Shown: positions 8,939-18,916, numbered from the stretch's first letter. The stretch is DNA of 38,973 nt from Kalymmatonema hyalinum WJT4-NPBG1 (GCA_019359075.1 JAHHIB010000084.1:1-38973); one strand, 5' to 3'. A program made the numbers and translations. The notes: generated by a model from the letters alone, not told the origin.

Positions 8939-9973
8939 ATGAATGAATATTTGATGGCATTTCAGAGAATTAGTGAATCTGTTGAGCCAGTGCTGAAGGA
9001 TGAGCATAATTCACTAGAAATTAAGCAAGCTGTTACAACTGTGAAACAGTCAGTTGAACCATGCTTGAGAGAACTTAAGCACTCAGCTACCAAACTCAAG
9101 AGCTTAATTCAGGTATCTTTTAAGGATTTGTACCAGGCTGAAGATGTTTGGAACAGCAAGCAAAGAATAGCTGAAATACCAACCCTTGAAATATGGGAAC
9201 AAATTGGCGAGTTGAGTGCGCGTACTTCCAGACTTCGTCGTCTAGGCAGTCAATGCAAATCTGAGGCTATTAAAAAAGTTAAATATTCTTGGTATGAAAT
9301 AGAGAAAACACTTACTTGTAATTGTTTTCACGATGCAAAAAATAATTTTAAAAGTAGCTTGAATATTTTTGAAAAAGATAACTTTATTAAAGAGTTTCGC
9401 AGCGAATTGCAATTTCCTATAAAAGCAGTAAAACAAACTCTTATCGAAAGCCTCGAATTAATAATATACAAAGAACTTGAAGTACATATACCATTTATTC
9501 AAAAATGTATTAGTCAATTAGATAAAAAAGAAGAACGTGAACTTGCTACCAAGCTGAATTCAATTACTGAATCAATAGTTACTCTAGTGGACGAAGCATG
9601 GAATCCACGATTAGATAAATTATCTGTCAATGTTAAAGGTTTAGTTGATTCTGTCACCAATGCGGCTGACACTTTAGGTAAGCAGGGTGTTTTAGGTATT
9701 AGTTGGGATCAATTTAATAAATGCTCCAAAGAAGTTGCTACAAAATTGGAAACAATTGTTATTATCATTTTTGATGAGCTAATCAGATTAGCTGAACAAG
9801 CGATTGAGCAAGGGCTGACATTTTATAACGACTTTCTTGAACGGCAAATGCGATATCGCCAAGAGACACCAGAACAACGTGAAGCAGAAAAAGCTTGGAT
9901 CGAGCAGCAACTTCAGGAACTGGCGCAAGTGCAAAATGGAATTGAAGCTATCCTAAATCACTACGCTGGATAG
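8939..9973 (+). CDS. hypothetical all-helical protein
   Basis: I do not recognise this 344-residue protein. It is polar and helical, with long runs rich in Lys, Glu, Leu and Gln. The C-terminus (about 300-344, ERQMRYRQETPEQREAEKAW) is a strong amphipathic or coiled-coil helix, and a short hydrophobic patch (about residues 278-290, TIVIIIFDELIRL) is not long enough for a clear membrane span. I chose the ATG at 8939 because GGAG (8926-8929) sits about 9 bases upstream; the open frame extends 20 codons further without support. The AT-rich composition resembles the neighbouring accessory gene at 6943. Function unknown; it ends just before a strong terminator. Confidence 0.72.
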   Translation: MNEYLMAFQRISESVEPVLKDEHNSLEIKQAVTTVKQSVEPCLRELKHSATKLKSLIQVSFKDLYQAEDVWNSKQRIAEIPTLEIWEQIGELSARTSRLRRLGSQCKSEAIKKVKYSWYEIEKTLTCNCFHDAKNNFKSSLNIFEKDNFIKEFRSELQFPIKAVKQTLIESLELIIYKELEVHIPFIQKCISQLDKKEERELATKLNSITESIVTLVDEAWNPRLDKLSVNVKGLVDSVTNAADTLGKQGVLGISWDQFNKCSKEVATKLETIVIIIFDELIRLAEQAIEQGLTFYNDFLERQMRYRQETPEQREAEKAWIEQQLQELAQVQNGIEAILNHYAG

Positions 9974-10011
9974 CATCGCTTGGATTTGTACATAGATTTG
10001 CGCCTTCATAC

Positions 10012-10031
10012 AGACGCAAAATTTTGCGTTT
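10012..10031. terminator. palindromic terminator between convergent genes
   Basis: ACGCAAAATTTTGCGT (10014-10029) is a perfect 16-bp palindrome. It lies 40 bp after the helical protein's stop and just before the LysR gene's stop on the other strand, so it could serve both directions. A U-rich tail is poor. Confidence 0.55.
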
Positions 10032-10037
10032 CTACCT

Positions 10038-10940
10038 TCATAAAATCGGACTGCAATTTTGATCCACAACCTCTTTCATAACCTCAAGGAACGTCCGCAA
10101 AACTGGTAATAGCTCATCTTGTCGCCACACTGCCACTAGCTCCACCTCTGCGTTTAATGTATTGAGAGTAATGTAAACAACCCCTGTCCTGTGAATATTA
10201 CGAATGGATGCAGGAGCGAGAGAAACACCGAGATGAGCAGAGACAAGACCAAGAATTGTCTGCTTTTGGCTGGCTTTTTGCACTACTTTAGGAGTGAAAC
10301 CTGCTTGTTGGAACAAACTGATGCACTGGTCGTAGTAGCCAGGTTCTAAGTGACGTGATACCAGAATGAAAGACTCGTTAGCCAGCATCGGTAATGTTAA
10401 CTCTGGCTGAGTTGCTAGTGGATGAGTTTCTGGCAATATCACAACAAGTGGCTCTCGTAGAATTGGTTCAAGGCTCAAGGTGGCGTCAGGTATAGGCGGA
10501 ATCATCAAACCAACGTGGATTTGCTGCTCTTGTAGCGCCTGTACTTGAGCAGTCGTTGTCATTTCCTCTAATTCCAGTTCCACACGTGGAAAGCGCTCTC
10601 GAAAAATCCTCAAAGCTTTAGGTAAAATGCTGTAAGTAGCAAAACCAGAGAATCCTACCTTGAGTCGTCCACTCTGTCCCTGAGCCACTTGCCTTACTAT
10701 CTCCACAGCCTGAGCGGCTTTTAACAGAATCTGGCGTGCTTCTACCAAAAATGCTTTTCCTGGTTCCGTTAACTGAACTCGCCGCTTAGTACGGTCAAAC
10801 AAGAGTACGCCTAATTCATCCTCCAATTGGCGGATTTGTTGACTTAGAGGTTGCTGAGTCATGTGCAACTGTTCTGCAGCTCGACCAAAATGTAACTCTT
10901 CTGCCACAGCAACAAAATAACGTAGATGTCGCAGTTCCAT
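10038..10940 (-). CDS. LysR-type transcription regulator, divergent to the reductoisomerase
   Basis: This 300-residue protein has the normal LysR layout. An N-terminal winged helix-turn-helix spans about residues 1-60 (MELRHLRYFVAVAEELHFGRAAEQLHMTQQPLSQQIRQLE), followed by a linker helix and a C-terminal ligand-binding domain (about 90-295) with the usual KVGFSGFAT and HPLATQPEL segments. Members act as tetramers that bind T-N11-A sites and respond to a small metabolite, often controlling the divergent gene. Here the divergent neighbour is a ketol-acid reductoisomerase, the layout of E. coli ilvY-ilvC, so an IlvY-like role sensing acetohydroxy acids is plausible but inferred from position only. 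A palindrome in the shared spacer (10999-11028) is a candidate operator. Confidence 0.92.
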   Translation of the reverse strand: MELRHLRYFVAVAEELHFGRAAEQLHMTQQPLSQQIRQLEDELGVLLFDRTKRRVQLTEPGKAFLVEARQILLKAAQAVEIVRQVAQGQSGRLKVGFSGFATYSILPKALRIFRERFPRVELELEEMTTTAQVQALQEQQIHVGLMIPPIPDATLSLEPILREPLVVILPETHPLATQPELTLPMLANESFILVSRHLEPGYYDQCISLFQQAGFTPKVVQKASQKQTILGLVSAHLGVSLAPASIRNIHRTGVVYITLNTLNAEVELVAVWRQDELLPVLRTFLEVMKEVVDQNCSPIL

Positions 10941-10998
10941 TTGAATGTTTTAAGTGTTAATTGCCTATAAAAAATGTGTTGGACAGTGAAAAAATTAG

Positions 10999-11028
10999 CA
11001 TTTATGTTGGGAATTAACAACATGAATG
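10999..11028. promoter_or_regulatory. candidate LysR operator
   Basis: CATTTATGTTG (10999-11009) and CAACATGAATG (11018-11028) form an 11-bp inverted repeat with one mismatch and an 8-bp spacer. The pattern T-N11-A occurs inside it (T11008/A11020), as in LysR-type sites. It sits 58 bp upstream of the regulator start and 102 bp upstream of the reductoisomerase start, in the only spacer between the two divergent genes. Confidence 0.5.
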
Positions 11029-11127
11029 GTAAACAGACTGACAGCAAGAATATATTGATTGCAAAATTCTGATTGCACTACCAACGAGAAATATACCCTA
11101 AACAAAATAATTCACAAAGATAATTAG

Positions 11128-12600
<1,473 letters not shown>

Positions 12601-12635
12601 AATATAGCAATCTTAAATCATTGGTGAACAACAAA

Positions 12636-12664
12636 ATTCCCGACTTCTTTAAGAAGTTGGGAAT
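12636..12664. terminator. long hairpin between convergent genes
   Basis: ATTCCCGACTTCTT and AAGAAGTTGGGAAT form a near-perfect stem around TTTAA-rich centre sequence. It lies 35 bp after the reductoisomerase stop and 19 bp before the stop of the minus-strand gene. It has the same core (CCCGA-TTCTT) as the hairpin at 15141, so both may belong to one dispersed repeat that also serves as terminator. Confidence 0.65.
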
Positions 12665-12682
12665 CTTTGAATTTTGAATTGC

Positions 12683-13552
12683 TTAATACGGTGGATAAGC
12701 AAAATCATCTTCATCAGGATAAACGTAGGAACTAGAAACCCCCGCCATCTCCATCCGAGGTGTTTCTACTTTCATAGTTTCCTTACCAAAGTCCTTATAC
12801 TCTTCAAAAGTCTTGCAGATAATTTCAGACTCTTTTGAGTCGGAAGCAATTAGGTACTGTATTAAAGTGGCGACTGTGGGATGTTTATAGTCCACAGTTG
12901 ACGCTACTAAAACTATGTTGGGTTCAATTCCTCTTTCTTCACAGTTAATAATGGGGGAGAAAATTCCGTGGGCGTGGAATAGGGAACCTTTTGGTGTGAG
13001 AGGCTGCTTGCGGTATCCAGCATAAGCCTTTTCTAGTTCGGCAAGGAACCCACCAGTGACCCTACCTTGTTGGTATTCACAGTAAGCTTTACTGAAACTT
13101 GCTCCTGCTGCTCCATTTACAGTTAACTGCAGCGGTGATTCATGTAAGAAATTTTTATCTTCTCCTACTAAATAAATTAAATAGCGAGTAAATGTTTTAA
13201 ATTTAAGTTTGTCTGCTAAAAAAGCATCATAATTGTCTTTGAGTGTACCCAATTTTACCCCAGTTTCCCGGTCTTTGACAGATAACGGTCCCCGACGTAC
13301 TACGACTAACCGTGGAGTGGTGGTGAGATACACTGTTTCGACTCCGGAGCTAAATTCATGCTCCATTTGCTGCCAATTGTCATCGGGCTGAAAGCCTACA
13401 GCGTTGGCGTTATCCAGCTTAATTGCCAAACCGTGAGGTTGTAAGCCATTTGTGCCATAGCGAGGATTTATCATCTGACACCAAGGGAGTACTTGAGAAG
13501 CTGGTGCGCTGTACTTCTCGTCCTCAAAGTCGAATTTTGCAGATGGTTTCAT
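12683..13552 (-). CDS. conserved cyanobacterial hypothetical (possibly DUF5895)
   Basis: A 289-residue soluble protein with no signal peptide or membrane segment. It begins MKPSAKFDFEDEKYSAPASQVLPWCQMINPRYG and ends in an acidic, Tyr/Pro-rich tail (SSYVYPDEDDFAYPPY). The content of beta-prone segments (ETVYLTTTPRLVVVRRGPLSV, FTRYLIYLVG, IEPNIVLVASTVDY) suggests a mixed alpha/beta fold, and acidic tails like this occur in single-strand DNA-binding proteins. I believe it belongs to the cyanobacterial family labelled DUF5895, from memory only. Function unknown. It starts about 40 bp from the left end of the IS200/IS605-like element, which may have separated it from an upstream reading frame. Confidence 0.75.
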   Translation of the reverse strand: MKPSAKFDFEDEKYSAPASQVLPWCQMINPRYGTNGLQPHGLAIKLDNANAVGFQPDDNWQQMEHEFSSGVETVYLTTTPRLVVVRRGPLSVKDRETGVKLGTLKDNYDAFLADKLKFKTFTRYLIYLVGEDKNFLHESPLQLTVNGAAGASFSKAYCEYQQGRVTGGFLAELEKAYAGYRKQPLTPKGSLFHAHGIFSPIINCEERGIEPNIVLVASTVDYKHPTVATLIQYLIASDSKESEIICKTFEEYKDFGKETMKVETPRMEMAGVSSSYVYPDEDDFAYPPY

Positions 13553-13607
13553 CGTCTTAGGCGGTTGTCAATGTTTTGCAGATCAAGTTTACCGAAAAAA
13601 TGGGTTT

Positions 13608-13634
13608 AAAGCCCCGTCCTTCTAGGACGGCTTT
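13608..13634 (+). repeat. left-end hairpin of the TnpB element
   Basis: AAAGCCCCGTCC and GGACGGCTTTT pair around TTCTA, leaving two unpaired C in the left arm. Bulged subterminal hairpins are what IS200/IS605 transposases recognise. It lies 15 bp inside the TTAC-defined left end and could also act as a terminator for transcripts reading in. Confidence 0.65.
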
Positions 13635-13721
13635 TTTAGTCAAGAATAAATCAAGTTTTTTAAAAAGCCTATTATCGATTTGTAAAAAATACAATATACT
13701 GAAAGTGGGAGGTGATGAAAA

Positions 13722-14937
13722 GTGTTTTCTTTGACTTATGAGTTTAAGCTACAACCAACTAAGCAACAAATACAAAGTTTTGAAGATTGGCTAGAAATCA
13801 ATCGCAAAGTTTATAATTATGCCCTCGCAGAGCGCAAAGATTGGTACAAGTCACGCTCATGTCAAGTTAACGCTTGTTCATTGCGCTCTGAATATATAAT
13901 ACAAGCCGACGTACCGCGTCCTACTTATGCAAGCCAGTGCAAGTCTTTAACCGTTGCAAAACAACAATATCCAGAACTTAAACGTGTTCAATCTCAAGTA
14001 TTGCAACAGACGCTTAAAAGACTTGAACAAGCCTTTGTGTCAATGTGGGAACGTGATTTTGGTTTTCCACGCTTTAAGAAAGTAGGACAGCTTCGGTATG
14101 ATTGTCTTTCCCCAATTAGGGAAAGAACCATTTAAACCAGGGCTTGTGAAACTTCCTGTTATTGGATGGGTTAAGTTTCGACACTCACGAGACATACCAG
14201 CAGATGGAATAGTTAAGCAAGCACGAGTAGTTAAGCGCTCGTCTGGTTGGTATGTAATGTTAACCCTGCAATGGAACGTATCAGTTCCTCAACCAATGCC
14301 TTATGGAGAGGCGTTAGGTGTAGACGTAGGATTAATGAGTTTTGTTGCTGCTTCTAATGGATATTGTGTCAAGCGTCCGAAGTTTTTTGTTGACCTCCAA
14401 AGCAAGCTTAAATTGCTGCAACAAAGAGTAAGTCGCAAAAGACTAGGATCAAACAATTGGCACAAAGCACAACAGAAAGTTGCAAAACTACATGAACACA
14501 TTTCCAATACGAGAATTGACTTTCATTGGAAAGTAGCACATGAGCTATGCAATCAGGCTAGAACAATCTTTGTAGAAGATTTAAATTTAGTAGGGTTGTC
14601 AAGAGGGATGTTGGGGAAACATTCTTTAGACGCTGGATGGGGGCAATTTTTCAGCATATTAGAACAATGTTGCTTCAAACGAAATGTGTACTTTCAGAAA
14701 GTGGAAAGTAAAAAGACAAGTCAGATATGCCCGAATTGTGAGACACAAACAGGCAAGAAATACTTGTCAGAGCGTGTTCATGTATGTAGTAATTGCGGCT
14801 ATAGGACGGATAGGGATGTAGCAGCCGCTCAAGTCGTCCTTAAAAGAGGGTGTGCAGCCGTCGGGCAGACGGTGAAGATACTTGCTGAGGGTAAATTCAT
14901 TGGAATCCCTATGAAGCAAGAATCCCCTTGCCTTTAG
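13722..14937 (+). pseudogene. tnpB: RNA-guided nuclease TnpB, frameshifted
   Basis: TnpB proteins are RNA-guided DNA endonucleases of IS200/IS605 elements and ancestors of Cas12. The first reading frame (GTG 13722, after an excellent GGGAGGTGA site) covers the N-terminal domain (FSLTYEFKLQPTKQQIQSFEDW) to about 14095. The rest continues in the +1 frame from about 14098 (MIVFPQLGKEPFKPGLVKLP) to 14937. All RuvC residues are present: Asp in GVDVGLMSF, Glu in FVEDLNLVGLSR and Asp in YRTDRDVAAAQ. The zinc-finger cysteines CPNC and CSNC are present too. The single frame change near 14093-14098 is the only visible lesion, so it may be recent or a sequencing error. Confidence 0.85.
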
Positions 14938-14952
14938 GCAGGGGAGTGTCAA
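14800..14952 (+). ncRNA. predicted omega RNA (TnpB guide scaffold)
   Basis: In IS200/IS605 elements the TnpB guide RNA comes from the 3' end of tnpB and the right end, with the guide taken from the flank just past the element. Here that predicts a scaffold covering the last part of tnpB and the right-end hairpin (14924-14944), ending at TCAA (14952), with a guide starting at 14953 (ACGGTTTAGCAATGC). The 5' limit at 14800 is a guess. Confidence 0.4.
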
Positions 14953-15252
14953 ACGGTTTAGCAATGCTTGAGACTTCGATGCACTTGGTGGCTTTAGACA
15001 CAATTGGTCTATAAGTGAAAATTTTCGCTTACCAATATGATGCGACGGATGCCCCATACCAGATTTTAACAACTGCATGTCAAAGCGCCCATGTAGAGTA
15101 TTTTTAGTGGGGATGGGTAATATGTTAGAATCAACTTAAGAAACCCGATTTCTTTAAGAAACCGGGTTTTTAGGTTTTGAGGCAGAAATCAAATCAACAC
15201 TGACAGAATATTTGTGGCATTCGGCTGAAAATTAACACCAGGGGCAAAGTAT
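14953..15252. other. spacer right of the TnpB element
   Basis: This is 300 bp without a confident gene. A minus-strand frame from the ATG at 15078 runs into the element; if the element is removed it would continue at 13588 and end at 13557, as described in the findings. The strong hairpin at 15141 is the other feature. Confidence 0.4.
15141..15171. terminator. terminator/dispersed hairpin downstream of panC-cmk
   Basis: AAACCCGATTTCTT pairs with AAGAAACCGGGTTT around a short TA-rich centre, followed by TT on the plus strand and preceded by AAG. It is 80 bp past the stop of the minus-strand panC-cmk gene. Its core matches the hairpin at 12636. Confidence 0.65.
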
Positions 15253-16854
15253 TTAAGATAATCGCTGCTGGTAATAGTCAACAATTTGTTCTGTGACTTC
15301 AGAAACGCTCAAACCATCAGTTTTAATTTCAACGGCATCTGGTGCTTTTTTTAAGGGGGAAACTTTACGGGTGGTGTCTTTCCAGTCGCGTTCAGCGATG
15401 TCCTTTTCCATCTGCTCTAAACTCACTTCAGGTTGACCCTGTTTTTTAAAGTCTTGCAGGCGGCGACGTGCACGTTCACTGACAGAAGCAGTTAGAAAGA
15501 TTTTCAGTTCCGCATCGGGGAAGACGTGAGTACCTATATCCCGTCCTTCAGCAACCAAACCACCTTTTTTACCCCAGCTATGCTGTTGTTTAACCAGTGC
15601 TTGACGCACGGCGGTCTGTGCTGCTATTGCTGAGACTTTAGATGTCACCTCTAGAGTGCGAATTGCCTGTGTAACATCAGTACCATTAATCCAAACCCGC
15701 ATTGGTGATTGCAAGTTCTCGGTAGGAGTCAGTTCAATGACACACTCGTTAGCTAATTCAGCGATCGCACACTCATCGTCTAAAGCAATTCCCTTTTGCA
15801 GCACCAGCCAAGTGACAGCGCGGTACATTGCTCCTGAATCTAAATAGACTAAACTCAGGTTTGCCGCTACTTGACGAGCAACAGTGGATTTTCCAGCTCC
15901 TGCTGGTCCATCTATAGCGATGATCGGTTTGCGATCGCGCAGGATGGTATTATCAATCAAACGTGTAGAACCAAGGCGAGCGGCGATCGCGAGCATTCCT
16001 TCCTCCTGAACTTTTTCTTCTATAAGCATCAACGTATTTGGTTCAACCAATTCAATATATTCCACTAAGACAGAACTAACCATTGCCACTTCTTGCTGCA
16101 CCACTGCTATAAGCGCTTTTGCATCACGAACTCCAGCTTTGAACGCCGTTTGCGCCTTCTGCAAGCCGCTATACAAGACTGCTGCTTGCTGCTTGTGTGT
16201 TGCGGTCAAATATTGGTTGCGAGAACTTATGGCAAGACCAGATGCTTCTCGCACCGTAGGACAAGCAACAATTTCTATCGGAAAATTCAAATCAGCGACT
16301 AGCCGTTTAATAATGGCAAGCTGCTGACCGTCTTTTTGACCGAAGTAGGCTCGATCAGGCTGTACCAAGTTGAAAAGCTTGGTTACAATCGTAGCTACAC
16401 CCTGAAAGTGACCCAGCCGAGAACGACCACACAAGCCAGATATCATAGCAGATGGTGGAATAACTTGTGTAACTTTTAATTCTTGTATATTCTTCTCGGC
16501 AACTCCTATCTCTTCCGGAGTAGGAGCAAAAATTGCATCTACCCCTGCTTGAGAGCAAAGTAATTGGTCCTGGTCAAAAGTGCGAGGATAGCGTTGGTAA
16601 TCTTCGTTGGGACCAAATTGCAGCGGATTAACGAAGATAGTGACAATCACCGTGGCATTTTCGTGCCGCGCCTGTTGAATCAAGCTTAAATGACCTTCAT
16701 GCAACGCTCCCATTGTCGGAACCAAACCAACTGCTGTCTTTGATCTACCAGTCACCTCAAATGGCAACGGCTGCGGTTGATCCACAAGTTGGTTTTCAAA
16801 ACGGTGTTTAGCTAAATAGCAGCGTAAAGCTGCGACTGTTCTCAACAGGCGCAC
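15253..16854 (-). CDS. panC/cmk: bifunctional pantoate--beta-alanine ligase / cytidylate kinase
   Basis: This is a 533-residue fusion typical of cyanobacteria. The N-terminal half is pantothenate synthetase (pantoate + beta-alanine + ATP to pantothenate, toward coenzyme A). It shows VPTMGALHEGHLSLIQQAR with the HxGH residues His52 and His55, FVNPLQFGPNEDYQRYPR, FGQKDGQQL and the late AISSRNQYL motif. The C-terminal half, from about residue 310, is CMP/dCMP kinase with P-loop IDGPAGAGKSTVA, DSGAMYRAVTW, GRDIGTHVFPDAELKIFLTAS and the lid RRLQDF. Both are cytosolic. The start at 16854 gives the usual MRLLRTVAALRCYL opening. The gene appears monocistronic. Confidence 0.97.
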   Translation of the reverse strand: MRLLRTVAALRCYLAKHRFENQLVDQPQPLPFEVTGRSKTAVGLVPTMGALHEGHLSLIQQARHENATVIVTIFVNPLQFGPNEDYQRYPRTFDQDQLLCSQAGVDAIFAPTPEEIGVAEKNIQELKVTQVIPPSAMISGLCGRSRLGHFQGVATIVTKLFNLVQPDRAYFGQKDGQQLAIIKRLVADLNFPIEIVACPTVREASGLAISSRNQYLTATHKQQAAVLYSGLQKAQTAFKAGVRDAKALIAVVQQEVAMVSSVLVEYIELVEPNTLMLIEEKVQEEGMLAIAARLGSTRLIDNTILRDRKPIIAIDGPAGAGKSTVARQVAANLSLVYLDSGAMYRAVTWLVLQKGIALDDECAIAELANECVIELTPTENLQSPMRVWINGTDVTQAIRTLEVTSKVSAIAAQTAVRQALVKQQHSWGKKGGLVAEGRDIGTHVFPDAELKIFLTASVSERARRRLQDFKKQGQPEVSLEQMEKDIAERDWKDTTRKVSPLKKAPDAVEIKTDGLSVSEVTEQIVDYYQQRLS

Positions 16855-16953
16855 AAAAATACCCCTAGTTTTCTCTAGCTCTCCCCGTTAGTTTATATCT
16901 GAAAGCGAGGAAGAGACCAGCAACTAGGGGAACGAGGATAATTTCTAATTGAT

Positions 16954-17004
16954 AATTCGTAATTCGTAATTACCAACGAGTGGGACAATTACGAATTACG
17001 AATT
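16954..17004. terminator. 18-bp perfect inverted repeat
   Basis: AATTCGTAATTCGTAATT (16954-16971) is repeated in inverse at 16987-17004 with a 15-bp loop. It is built from a heptad-type repeat (AATTCGT). It lies directly against the stop of the minus-strand RlpA gene and 100 bp upstream of panC-cmk, so it may end the rlpA transcript. Confidence 0.6.
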
Positions 17005-18138
17005 CTACCTACCTAGAATTTCTACCCGTACTGGTGCAACGCCACTGCCCATCATTCCCAAAATCCGTGCGGCGGCAACAGAAAGGTCAATAATTCGACC
17101 ACGAATGAAGGGTCCTCTGTCATTAATCCGCACCACTACAGAACGACCATTACGGGTGTTGGTAACGCGGACTCGCGTACCAAAGGGTAAGTGGCGATGG
17201 GCAGCTGTTAATCCTTCTGGATTAAACCTCTCACCGGTGGCGGTACGATTGCCAGATCCATCATAGCCGTAATAAGAAGCCATACCCTTAGCGCCGGCTA
17301 TCAGTTGTGGCAACTTTGGTAGAGATATTGGCAATGATCGCTGGGGTAAATTAGCAATCTCCTTCATGGGAGATGCATTGCCTATGAGTCTGCGCAAGCG
17401 ATTTGTTGCTTGCAGTGCATCTTTTGCTCGATCGTTGGTTGTATCTGCAAGCTGTGTATCGCCATCGATTTCCACAATTTCTTCGCCATTTGCCTTGATG
17501 ATATAGCGACCTTGTCGCGGTTGCTCACCAAGTTGGTTGTTTTTCTGCTGGCTCTCATTGGCTGTGGATTCGCCTCCTGCTTTCCAACTGACTGTAATCT
17601 TGCTGGCGTCCACCTTGTCCCAGATCAGCTGGTTTATCCTAGCTGCTACAACTGTTGCCCTCTGAACTGGGTCATCTTTGGTAGAGTTAGCCTGGTTGTT
17701 AATATCCACGCTTGCCCCAATTGATGCTACCTTCGTTGGACTGCTTGCATTTGTACTGACAAGCTGTGCGCCGTTCTCGTTACCAAATGCACCGATTTTT
17801 GTCTCTGTGCTGGCAACTGACTTGTGACCAACAAAGGTAAGAACTGGGATGTTGCGAATATAGAGCGTTGCCGCCTGACGTCCTGCCACTTGATGAGTAT
17901 GAATTTCAGTCATCATAGCAGCATCTGAAGCAGGGTTCTCTGCTGCGGATTTATACTCTCCAACTTTCACCACATCACCAGAGGCAATAGGTAGCGAAGA
18001 TGGAGCCGTTTTCTTGGTCGTCTGAGCGCGACCTACTGACGGTATCCCAACAACAGTAGAAAATAGAGCGACAACAGCCCACAAATGTTTTTGATTCATG
18101 CGTCCGATATTAAAGCGACTGAAGAACAAAAGTTTCAT
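17005..18138 (-). CDS. RlpA-like protein with double-psi beta-barrel domain
   Basis: This exported protein has 377 residues. The C-terminal 95 residues are a clear RlpA/DPBB domain: GMASYYGYDGSG, RTATGERFNPEGLTAAHRHLPFG, RVRVTNTRNGRSVVVRINDRGPF, RIIDLSVAAARILGM. RlpA proteins act on or bind peptidoglycan, in some bacteria as septal lytic transglycosylases; cyanobacterial versions lack the SPOR domain, as here. An N-terminal signal peptide is visible (hydrophobic WAVVALFSTVVGIP, then SVGRAQ). The middle (about 40-280) is Ala/Ser/Thr-rich low-complexity linker. An alternative start at the internal ATG 18099 (MNQKHLWAV) would give a more standard signal peptide; neither has a clear ribosome-binding site. 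Confidence 0.88.
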   Translation of the reverse strand: MKLLFFSRFNIGRMNQKHLWAVVALFSTVVGIPSVGRAQTTKKTAPSSLPIASGDVVKVGEYKSAAENPASDAAMMTEIHTHQVAGRQAATLYIRNIPVLTFVGHKSVASTETKIGAFGNENGAQLVSTNASSPTKVASIGASVDINNQANSTKDDPVQRATVVAARINQLIWDKVDASKITVSWKAGGESTANESQQKNNQLGEQPRQGRYIIKANGEEIVEIDGDTQLADTTNDRAKDALQATNRLRRLIGNASPMKEIANLPQRSLPISLPKLPQLIAGAKGMASYYGYDGSGNRTATGERFNPEGLTAAHRHLPFGTRVRVTNTRNGRSVVVRINDRGPFIRGRIIDLSVAAARILGMMGSGVAPVRVEILGR

Positions 18139-18859
18139 AATTGGCGGGATTTTGCACCACTGATGAGTGACATATCCCTAAAACTCCAACTCGTTCCGCT
18201 TTCACTTTTTGCTTTTAACTGCAATAGACTACCACGAACCTATAGCGTTGCGGATCGGGGATCTAGCGTAATCCTTGGTAAATTTATCAAATTCAGACTC
18301 ACCTTTCAAGCCCGAAACCTCACTCAAAAGAGCTTTTTGGCTGTGTAACAGTTTTTTGTTTGATTAAAAATTTTATTATTAAAAGCTAACAATATTTGGT
18401 AATTAAATTGTTCAGGGTAGCGTACACACTTGTCTATAAAGAGAATTAATGGTATCTACTTTCAACAGCGGCTTATACTACCATACTTTCACTTCATTGC
18501 CAGTAGTTTTACTTGAACGATAAGTTTAAAGACAAAATCAATATTTTTAGTGATTTTGATAACTACATAGAAACTATATGTTAAGTATCGTTGGCTCAGT
18601 ACTAGCTTTTAACAGTGAACAGTGAACAGTAAACAGTTATCAGTTAAATACGAGTGGTCGCGCGTCCCCCACCAAGAGCGTGGAAGGCGTTGGTGGCGCT
18701 TCTTTATCCCCCACCATACGCCTGACTGACTGATAACTGATAACTGATAACTGATTTAAGCCCTTTTTCAGGCTTTGTTTGCAAGCAATGACCCAGTCTT
18801 AGCTTCAAAGATGACAGGAGTATTGAAGTTAACTTTAAAATAATTATCATTTTTAACTA
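18139..18859. other. spacer with heptad repeats, no gene
   Basis: There is no credible reading frame. The first 210 bp should hold the promoter of the RlpA-like gene. AT-rich sequence follows, then the repeat block at 18611-18755. Confidence 0.5.
18611..18755. repeat. heptad tandem repeats and palindrome
   Basis: AACAGTG-type heptads are repeated at 18611-18644 (AACAGTGAACAGTGAACAGT). Three TGATAAC heptads occur at 18731-18752, inverse to the TTATCAGT at 18638-18645. Between them is a GC-rich segment with CCCCCACCA twice (about 18666 and 18710). This is a short tandemly repeated repeat of the kind common in heterocystous cyanobacteria. Confidence 0.7.
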
Positions 18860-18916
18860 GTACAGCACGGCGTAAGTAAAGCACCCATTAAACCGCTAAT
18901 ACTTTACCCTTATAAG
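18860..18916 (-). mobile_element. solo end of the IS630-family element
   Basis: This sequence is identical, in inverse orientation, to the right end of the element at 25163-26487 for about 47 bp, including the terminal repeat and the last transposase codons, then similar up to CTTATAAG. As in the full copy, CTA precedes the terminal G. The rest of the element is missing, so this is a deletion remnant. Confidence 0.8.

Larger units (their letters stand above)
13593..14952 (+). mobile_element. IS200/IS605-type element carrying tnpB only
   Basis: The left end follows TTAC (13589-13592) and the right end finishes with TCAA (14949-14952), the flank and end tetranucleotides known for IS608-like elements. 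Subterminal hairpins with bulges sit where Y1 transposases bind: 13608-13634 on the left (GTCC-TTCTA-GGAC core with two extra C) and 14924-14944 on the right (CCCC, bulged T, TGCC-TTTA-GGCA-GGGG). The only gene is tnpB; there is no tnpA, so movement would need a Y1 transposase in trans. The element is 1360 bp. Confidence 0.72.

Noticed and set aside
14767-15078. 103-codon minus-strand frame over the end of tnpB
   Set aside because: The part inside the element is antisense to tnpB; only the first 42 codons outside it are of interest, reported as an empty-site finding.
17410-17724. 104-codon frame with several Cys opposite the RlpA-like gene
   Set aside because: It is the complement of the low-complexity linker of the RlpA-like protein; no independent signals.
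18611-18755. possible CRISPR-like direct repeats
   Set aside because: The repeat units are 7-bp tandem heptads without unique spacers, so this is a tandem repeat and not a CRISPR array.
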